Positions 58,071 to 64,000 of a DNA stretch of 64,000 bases are shown here, one piece after another. Position 1 is the stretch's first letter; each line of letters starts with the position of its first letter. Under the pieces are notes generated by a model that did no database searches, was not told the origin of the DNA, and saw only the letters and a program-made list of their open reading frames with translations. The stretch is from Exophiala sp. HKRS030 (lineage: Eukaryota; Ascomycota; Eurotiomycetes; Chaetothyriales; Herpotrichiellaceae): the NCBI GenBank assembly GCA_023897205.1, contig JAHWDD010000007.1, forward strand, positions 3,348,001 to 3,412,000, in the 5' to 3' direction. A program made the translations under genes and the position numbers.

Positions 58071-58083
58071 TACGCTCTCCCAA

Positions 58084-58132
58084 CTATTCCTAGTGTTAGG
58101 AAGTGAAAATTTTGGCGAAAGTAGGCTCTTAC
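58084..58132 (-). other. Insert I in tRNA-Phe: spliceosomal-type intron, 49 nt
   Basis: Starts GTAAGAGC, carries TTCCTAACAC (CTAAC branch site) and ends GGAATAG. Exact removal joins TAGCTCAG to TTGGGAGAGC, the universal tRNA-Phe D-arm sequence and the pol III A box. An earlier AG (CACTAG) would leave six extra bases, so the second AG fits better. Confidence 0.75.
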
Positions 58133-58147
58133 CTGAGCTATAGCCGC

Positions 58148-59328
58148 ATGCTTCTTGTTGGAGTGAATTCGTTCATTTTATTATATAATCAAGTGAATAA
58201 TTACTGCCATAAATTACCCGGACACGTGATATTAGCTTGCGGCTGTGGGGTCAGAGTAGTAGGTTGGCCGAGTACCTAGCTAGTTTTGTCGACTCCGTAG
58301 GCCAAGGCACCTACACGATATACCCTGCCTCGCCTACAGCTTAGGCAGTGAGCCTTATCCGACTACTTTAAGACTACCAAGGTACCTAAGATGTTCACGG
58401 ATGTTCTTACAGATGCTAACATCGTCCTTGGCTCATGAGATCTCCGATTGGCGGCTAACACTGCACTGCTACACCTTGCAAGCATCTAACAAATAAGCAC
58501 TTGATGGTAAAAAGTACGTTAGAAGACTTTAGCAAACAGACACTAAATCAGGAGCCTTGTATGATATTGTAGAGGAAATCCCGGAAGGGAACCGAGCTTC
58601 CTGCAGCCGCCGTCGCTGAGCGCTGAGAGTAAGAGCCGCGAGATCTATGTCAAGGCATTAGATCTTCTGACCTCTGCTCACCATTCCAAACGAAGTCGTC
58701 GTCCAAAAGAACTTTTGTATTTACACCTTTAGGGGCCTCTATCCTCCCTGGAATTTTGAGCTGACCTTGTAACTTTGAATATCTCGGGCTTAGACGCCTT
58801 GCGTAACTGTGAACTGTTGCCATACACGATTCTGGATACCCTCATCCGGTCCTTCAGCCTTCCCCTTGTTCTTTCCTTGGCACAGCCTCGTCCACCAGCC
58901 AACTTCCGCAGCCCTGTGGAATTTTCAGCCTTGCACTTACAACTTTGGCCTCTCCACATTTCGCACGTTCACTACATCCACCACACCTACCACACTCACA
59001 ACGCTTACAACGCTTACAACGCTTACAACAGTATCTAAGGTCATAGATCTTACAGACCTCGACTTGTCAGATCAACCCTAAAAGGTACGTCTGCCGTCAT
59101 CTGCAGTAGCCTAAGCACTTTGTCTCTATCTTATTCCGTGATGATCAATTTATTGGAGCTGTCCTAATTCACCTTGAGGATACTTCATAATACGCAAAAT
59201 ATACAACCAATCTGAATCGTATCATCGTCTCCCAATATCCCAACTAAATTACAAATACTGGCCACTGACTCTCCTCTCGCTGTAGCAGAAAATCGTCATG
59301 ATTTGTTGAACCCATTGAACCAACTACA
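58148..59328. other. Intergenic between tRNA-Phe and SSU72
   Basis: About 1.2 kb. The first part has TACCTAGCTAG and CCAAGGTACCTAAG words. The rest is probably the SSU72 promoter and leader, with open frames on the plus strand at 58775-59081 that look like leader sequence rather than a gene. Confidence 0.5.
58998..59030 (+). repeat. ACAACGCTT nine-base tandem repeat
   Basis: Three full units plus part of a fourth, upstream of SSU72. Confidence 0.9.
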
Positions 59329-60359
59329 ATGTCGGTTGATCCTCGACTTGCCCGCCGTCAAGCTGCGGCAGCCCAATCTACCACGCCTCAACCTCAACCG
59401 CAACCTCAACCGCATCCTCAGCTACAAGTTCCAGTCTCAGTTCCAGTCCCAAGCCCGAGCCCAGCGCCAGCCTCAGCGCCAGTCTCAGCACCAGTGCCCG
59501 CCTCATTAGCTCCTCCAGTACAATCACCACAACCTCTCCCCTCGACCCCCATCAGTCTGGACGGTAATGGCGAAAATCCTCCACAAACTACTCCTCCTTC
59601 CAACACAACCGCTCCTCCCACAGCCAACACAAACATCAACGAGTCCTTCAAATTAAAGTTCTGCACCGTCTGTGCCAGTAACAACAACCGGAGCATGGAA
59701 GCGCATCTCCGCTTATCCACATCTTCCCACGCCTACCCTGTCATCTCTTTCGGCACAGGCTCTTACGTTCGACTCCCTGGACCTTCCATTTCCCAACCTC
59801 AAGTTTATACCTTCAATAATACGTCTTATGCTAAAATGCACGACGAGCTCCAGGCACAAGACGCAAGACTATATCGAAACAATGGTATTCTCAATATGTT
59901 GGATCGAAACCGCAATATCAAATGGGGCCCGAGAGATTCCACGATTGGATTGCAGGGGCTGCTCGCATTGATGCCTTGAACAGAGGTGATAAAGGTGCGG
60001 CAGGCGCAGAAGGCGGTGTAGTCGATGTCATCTTTACATGCGAAGAACGATGTTGGGATGCTGTGGTTGACAACCTTCTCGATCGGGGTGCACCACTCAA
60101 CCGGCCTGTTCACGTCTTCAACGTCGACATCAAGGATAATCATGAGGAAGCATTGATAGGCGGTGGAGCCATCCTCGAACTAGCAGATGCGCTCAACGAA
60201 GCCGCCAATCAGGAACGCCAAATCAGTGGAAGTGCCGGGTGGGAGAATGGCTCAGGATTAGCAAGGATGACTTTTGACGAGCGTGTCCCTGATATTCTCG
60301 CCAGTTGGCAGGAGAGGTGGCCTTCCTTACCGGCTCAATGGACGTTGTCCTGGTTATAG
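59329..60359 (+). CDS. SSU72: RNA polymerase II CTD phosphatase Ssu72 (frame broken by a 1-nt deletion)
   Basis: Cys-based phosphatase that removes phosphate from Ser5/Ser7 of the RPB1 C-terminal domain and acts in 3'-end processing. 343 residues from ATG 59329 ([16 protein letters not shown]). The N-terminal about 100 residues are a fungal low-complexity extension with Gln-Pro repeats. The catalytic domain begins [17 protein letters not shown], with the CX5R signature (CASNNNR). [16 protein letters not shown] and [18 protein letters not shown] follow. After GP the frame shifts: the conserved [17 protein letters not shown] lies in the next frame and continues to [36 protein letters not shown] and the stop at 60359. 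One more G in the G4 run at 59924-59927 joins them (length then divisible by three). An essential gene in yeast, so sequencing error is likely. Confidence 0.94.
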
Positions 60360-60659
60360 AACCGCTGGGACTTACCAAGTCACCTGAGTTCCCAAGGCAA
60401 AGGATCTTGAAGTTCCTTTGTCTTTCTTACTAGGAGCGAAGGCGTTCGGAGGCGTTGGATCATGCTGCTTGATAGTCAAGTCGTTGTATTTTCGAACAAC
60501 GGAATGTTATGCCTCTTCTAAGCAATCTTAGACACAAGAATTTAATCTTAAGTACCGTGTGAATCGATATCGGCATCCAGTTAGATTCTTGTGATAGCAC
60601 AATATGCCCTATATTTCGTTTCCGTATTCTATTCTTCCCATTCGTGGGGAAAATACATT

Positions 60660-60815
60660 GCCTCCGCGTGCAAGATTTAAAAGTTTATCCGTACGTATTG
60701 ACCTTTTCGTTAATGATTTCTTAAATATCACTCCGATGATGATAAAGTTAGTTGTGTTCGATTCCTCGACCCTTTCTCTATCATCTCGTATAAATTCATC
60801 TTAGGTAGCTTAACA
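60660..60815 (+). repeat. Left arm of an AT-rich foldback (inverted) repeat
   Basis: About 150 bp with roughly 70 percent identity by eye to the reverse complement of 60895-61050. Shared words are AGATTT, TATTGA and TTCGATTCCTC. Differences are largely transitions, suggesting decay by C-to-T mutation. Confidence 0.6.
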
Positions 60816-60894
60816 ATTATATATAGTACTAAGGGAAAAGATTAATCTCTTGAGGAAAGTTTTTATCTTTTACTAGTTGATTTATATTAGTCTT

Positions 60895-61050
60895 ACCCAA
60901 TAAGCGACGTTGGTAAAATTTATATTAGAAAATAGAGAAAAGACAGAGGAATCGAATAAAGGTGACCTTATTCTTGGAGTAATGTTTGTAAAGACATTAG
61001 TTAAAGGATCAATATCTGGAGGTAAATATTCAAATCTGGCATACAGAAGG
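60895..61050 (-). repeat. Right arm of the foldback repeat
   Basis: Reverse-complement partner of 60660-60815, separated by an AT-rich spacer of about 80 bp. Probably a degraded miniature inverted-repeat element or the paired ends of an old insertion. Confidence 0.6.
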
Positions 61051-61172
61051 GATAACCTTTCTCTGTCTTGTTCTTGTTCTTGTGTAGGTATATACATATA
61101 TATCGTATGCAAAGAACCAAATCTACCAGCTCCGCCCGACCGTCCCATCCCATCGCACGGTCTCCCGATACT

Positions 61173-62255
61173 CTATAATTTACTCTCTTTTTCTTTGTCC
61201 TGTTCCTTCTCCCTCCCCTCCCTCAATATATCCCTCCTCAACCCGACCTCGACCTGTCGCGGGCCCTCCTTGGCGAACCTGACAAGTACCACATGCTCCC
61301 ACTCTCCTTTCAAGCCGGACCCAGCCAATTCCGGCCCTGGCTTGTCCAACGATAAAACCTGTCTCTTGTCTTCGCGTCCAAATTGCAAGCCGATCGGACT
61401 GATGAACTTGTCCCTCCACGCGGGCCACTCGTTCGGCTTACCGCCCGCCCCACTCGTGCCGCCTTGCTCAATGATTTTCTGCAGCTTGCCTCGTTTCCCG
61501 AGAACCACGTCTTCGGTCTCGGGCGTGCCGGTGGGAAGACCGGCGTCTAAGATGTCTGCGATCAGATAAAGGAGTAGGAACTGTGGCGGAAACAAGATGA
61601 TGTCGCCGGAGCGGGCTCGTTCTAACCACTGGCTGGCGCGCCGCCATTCGGGCGCCATCGTCTCGACCTTGTCGCCCGTAGCTCGCGTGCTTGGGTTGCC
61701 GCTCTCGCCCACGTCGACGAAGTACACGTACATCTGTGTGGTGAAGCGCTTGGGCACGTTCGGCGGTGTCACCCAGTGCGTGAACGGGATCAGGCGGTCC
61801 GTGTCGAGAACAGCGGCGTCGCCGCCAATCGATGCCAGCCACGACTTGAACCCCTGTTTACCCGAGTGCACAGCCTCACGCCCAGAGCGCCGCTGTTCGC
61901 GTGATACTGAGAGCAGAGAGCTGGCGTCCTTGTGTCCGCGTGCGAGTAGGATCCCGGTTTCTTCGAAGAGTTCTCGGATCGCGCCTGTGCGGTATGCGGA
62001 TGAGTCGAGGTGCCGGTTGATGTCGGTTGGAGATGAGGGCAGTTCACCGTCGGATGGTTCAAGGTTGCCGCCGGGGAAGACATGGGCCGAGGGGAATGCC
62101 GATGATGTTTGCACCCGGTGGAGAAGGAGAATTTCGTTGGATGGTGAAATCACAATCACGCTGGCGCTGGGGCTTGCTGGTGCAGGGTCTTTTTGCGTCG
62201 TGTATGAGCGAATTTCGAATTTGGGTTTTGGCCCTGCGGATTTGGGAGGCGCCAT
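61173..62255 (-). CDS. Nudix hydrolase, NUDT19-like, with peroxisomal SKL signal
   Basis: Predicted diphosphatase of the Nudix superfamily, 360 residues from ATG 62255 (MAPPKSAGPKPKFEIRS). The Nudix box is present with an insertion typical of the NUDT19/Nudt7-like group: HVFPGGNLEPSD, then about 20 residues, then AIRELFEETGILLARG (REx2EExG core). The C-terminus ends KEKESKL; SKL is a canonical peroxisomal PTS1, consistent with CoA or acyl-CoA diphosphatase activity in peroxisomes. The open frame continues in frame to an ATG at 62567, adding 104 residues rich in Arg, Ser and Leu that could act as a mitochondrial presequence. No intron is needed. Confidence 0.88.
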   Translation of the reverse strand: MAPPKSAGPKPKFEIRSYTTQKDPAPASPSASVIVISPSNEILLLHRVQTSSAFPSAHVFPGGNLEPSDGELPSSPTDINRHLDSSAYRTGAIRELFEETGILLARGHKDASSLLSVSREQRRSGREAVHSGKQGFKSWLASIGGDAAVLDTDRLIPFTHWVTPPNVPKRFTTQMYVYFVDVGESGNPSTRATGDKVETMAPEWRRASQWLERARSGDIILFPPQFLLLYLIADILDAGLPTGTPETEDVVLGKRGKLQKIIEQGGTSGAGGKPNEWPAWRDKFISPIGLQFGREDKRQVLSLDKPGPELAGSGLKGEWEHVVLVRFAKEGPRQVEVGLRRDILREGREKEQDKEKESKL

Positions 62256-63312
62256 TGTGATGCTGGTAGTTTGGGAGTTGGGAGACAGGTGTTGAAGTCG
62301 ATGTTTGCTAGGCCTGACTCCGGCGCGAAAGGCCCGAGTATGGACGAGTCTTCTAGACTGCGGCGTGGGATGTCTCGCTCGAGCAGTTGAGTATGCTGAT
62401 CCGTGAAGAATATGTATAGATTGGGACAATGCCGGTAGCGGGTGAAGAGTACTGTCGATGTGTTTGCACTGGTCTAGAAGAGATCTAAAAGAAGCCGAGA
62501 CAGATGATGCTCGATAACCAGACAATATTGACACTGAGCGAAAGACTTCCGCTGACACACCATGCATTGAGCGAAGAAATCGACTTTCAGCGAACGGGGT
62601 AAAATGTCAAGAAAAAAGATAGTACCGAGGGATACGAAAGAGGCTGTAATGTTTGCGATTGCTACCATGTGAGATGATGTTGTGGTGATTCGGGTTTCGG
62701 TGGTTGTAGCCGTGAGGTGGAGAATCGCACAACGAAAGGCCGAGGCTGCTTTCTCCAACTTCAGCTTCTTTGAATTGCCATTTTGATTTGACGACAAGCA
62801 CTGGAAATCACGGCACGACTGCTTGAGTCGCCGTGCTTGGCGCGGCGGGGAGTTGGCATCACCGAGGCTTAAAATTGATGGCGATCGTGTCGTGGTCTTG
62901 GTCTATGACTTGATTTTTGGGATGCCATCACAGACTCGAGAGAACCGACTGACAATATTGATGGCAATGGTCATGTGAGATGATGGACTGAAGCTCTGGT
63001 AGAATCTGCAAGTATTCAAACAAGATACTCAGAGTGATATTGAAGGAATAACAAGGCCATGGATGAAAGACTTCTTGGATATTCGATTGAAGTATGTACC
63101 GATTCGAAACTGAGGGCATCTGTTAAGCCAACGTAGATACTTTTCTTCCAAAGAGCACCTTATTTTGTGTTCAAGCGTGAGCCCTTTTATATAAATTCAT
63201 TACACATCACAAATCAATTCTCTGCCGAATAATCAAGCGTCAGAAACCTCTGCAACGCCTGCCCACGCCCTGCTTTATGCCACTCCCCTTCGTGCTTGAA
63301 TGGATTTCTCAA
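62256..63312. other. Spacer between IMP dehydrogenase and the Nudix gene
   Basis: The part up to 62567 may be the alternative N-terminal extension of the Nudix gene. The remainder shows no recognised gene. Confidence 0.45.
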
Positions 63313-64000
63313 TCAAGAGTATAGCTTCTTGTCGAAACTATCCAGTCCATGAACGTTACCTTCGGCTTGAGCACTCACTGTTCGAAGCTCAAATCGAACC
63401 TTGCCACTGATGACATCTTCTCGAAGCTCAACCAGGCTCCTGCTTCCAATGTCTTGGAGAGAATGTTGAAGCCCGGCAATCAGGTAGGGAACGAACTTGG
63501 TAACCGAACCTCGATCCAAGACAGAGCCAGATACACCTTGGGCGACCAAAAGTCGATCACCTTCGGAGAAATATCTAGCGGTGCCAGCATTGCTGGCTTT
63601 GGAGTCCTTAGCTCCTCCACCAGCTTTCTTGTCCTCCATAGCGTCAATACTTCCCATACCACGGTATGCTTTGACGAGTTTGCCTTCACGGCTGACAAAG
63701 TAGTTACCAGGTGACTCAGTTGTACCGGCAAGGAGACCTCCCATCATAACAGTAGAAGCGCCCATGGCAAGCCCTTTAACAATGTGTCCCACGTTTTGAA
63801 TGCCACCATCTGCGATGCACGGAACACCGAAACGGGCAGCAAACGATGAAACAGCAAACACGGCGGCTGCTTGAGGTCGACCCACTGCCATAACCTCTTG
63901 TGTGATGCATGCACTTCCACTTCCCATACCGATACGAAGTCCATCAGCGCCAGCAGCAATCAAACTAGCAGCTTGGTCTCGAGTCACCACATTTCCGGCG
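63313..64000 (-). CDS. Inosine-5'-monophosphate dehydrogenase, C-terminal part (runs off the window)
   Basis: Catalyses NAD-dependent oxidation of IMP to XMP, the committed step of GTP synthesis. About 229 codons of the C-terminal barrel are visible; the gene continues beyond base 64000. Motifs: [20 protein letters not shown], the catalytic-loop [18 protein letters not shown] with the active-site Cys, [32 protein letters not shown], the flap region [35 protein letters not shown] and the K+-site-proximal [20 protein letters not shown]. The stop is at 63313-63315. No intron occurs in this part. Identification is unequivocal. Confidence 0.97.
   Translation of the reverse strand, partial: AGNVVTRDQAASLIAAGADGLRIGMGSGSACITQEVMAVGRPQAAAVFAVSSFAARFGVPCIADGGIQNVGHIVKGLAMGASTVMMGGLLAGTTESPGNYFVSREGKLVKAYRGMGSIDAMEDKKAGGGAKDSKASNAGTARYFSEGDRLLVAQGVSGSVLDRGSVTKFVPYLIAGLQHSLQDIGSRSLVELREDVISGKVRFELRTVSAQAEGNVHGLDSFDKKLYS

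Larger units (their letters stand above)
57957..58147 (-). tRNA. tRNA-Phe(GAA) with three introns, two of them spliceosomal in appearance
   Basis: Mature parts (minus strand): 58147-58133, 58083-58071, 58019-58011 and 57992-57957. The 5' acceptor GCGGCTA pairs fully with the 3' strand TGGCCGC (one G-U). Then U8-A9; D stem GCTC/GAGC with loop AGTTGGGA (A14, G15, G18, G19, A21); G26; anticodon loop with U33, GAA, G37. The T arm is CTGTG-TTCAATC-CACAG and the discriminator is A73. The total is 73 nt. The canonical tRNA intron (57993-58010, 18 nt) follows position 37 and contains CTTC, which pairs with the anticodon as in yeast tRNA-Phe. Two further inserts after positions 15 and 28 carry GT-AG ends. 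The anticodon stem has one mismatch (G30-G40), so a pseudogene is not excluded. Confidence 0.85.
60360..61172. other. Convergent spacer containing a foldback repeat
   Basis: Between the stops of SSU72 and the Nudix gene. It is AT-rich in the middle and holds the inverted repeat arms listed separately. Confidence 0.55.

Noticed and set aside
59920..59932. Programmed -1 ribosomal frameshift in SSU72
   Set aside because: The same one-base shortfall occurs in at least five other unrelated genes at four-base runs of G, C or A, which points to base-calling error.
63900..63960. Ala in the IMP dehydrogenase loop GSGSACITQ as a possible drug-resistance change
   Set aside because: As far as I recall, filamentous-fungal enzymes commonly have this residue; there is no basis for calling it unusual.
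1..64000. CRISPR arrays, operons, Shine-Dalgarno sites, riboswitches
   Set aside because: The sequence is eukaryotic; no regularly spaced repeats or bacterial signals were seen.

Overview
The window is nuclear DNA of a filamentous ascomycete (Pezizomycotina). Genes carry short introns of about 39-131 nt, mostly 49-60 nt, with GT...AG ends and CTAAC/CTGAC-type branch sites. There is a Zn2Cys6 regulator, an RNA polymerase II largest subunit with a heptad C-terminal domain, DUF3405 and SRPK-like fungal families, and a transition-riddled piggyBac relic that looks RIP-mutated. I cannot name the species; an affinity to Eurotiomycetes/Chaetothyriales is only an impression from protein sequences.

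Layout. 1-5 kb: a GNAT acetyltransferase and a DUF3405 membrane protein. 6-17.6 kb: a run of oxidoreductases around a Zn2Cys6 regulator (SDR, old-yellow-enzyme, four-TM protein, FAD monooxygenase, secreted multicopper oxidase), which resembles a small metabolic gene cluster without a visible backbone synthase. 19-28.6 kb: RPB1, SWD1 (COMPASS) and a Cys-rich single-pass membrane protein. 30-38.6 kb: acyl-CoA thioesterase, four-TM protein, cupin protein, an FMN-dehydrogenase relic and RRP7. 39-46 kb: an accessory-looking block with a tail-anchored protein, a trypsin-fold/zinc-finger protein whose nucleophile position is Cys, and an SRPK-like kinase. 46-48.5 kb: ATP12 and a PMP3-type protein. 49.4-51.6 kb: a decayed piggyBac-type element between inverted repeats. 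52.5-64 kb: NBP2, an unknown protein, a tRNA-Phe, SSU72, a foldback repeat, a peroxisomal-type Nudix hydrolase and the 3' part of IMP dehydrogenase.

The most striking feature is the tRNA-Phe(GAA) gene at 57957-58147 (minus). All invariant tRNA positions, a fully paired acceptor stem and a T6 polymerase III terminator are present. Besides the normal 18-nt intron after position 37, it is interrupted by two inserts of 49 and 51 nt that look like spliceosomal introns (GTAAGA/GTAAGT, CTAAC, AG). Their precise GT-AG removal restores a standard 73-nt tRNA. One of them splits the internal A box.

Six conserved genes (GNAT, DUF3405, thioesterase, SRPK-like kinase, ATP12, SSU72), and possibly a seventh, have their frame broken exactly at a run of four identical bases where five are needed. 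Adding one base makes each coding length a multiple of three. Because normally single-copy housekeeping genes are hit, base-calling error is the likeliest cause. RPB1, SWD1 and SSU72 all act on or with the polymerase II CTD; their proximity may be chance.
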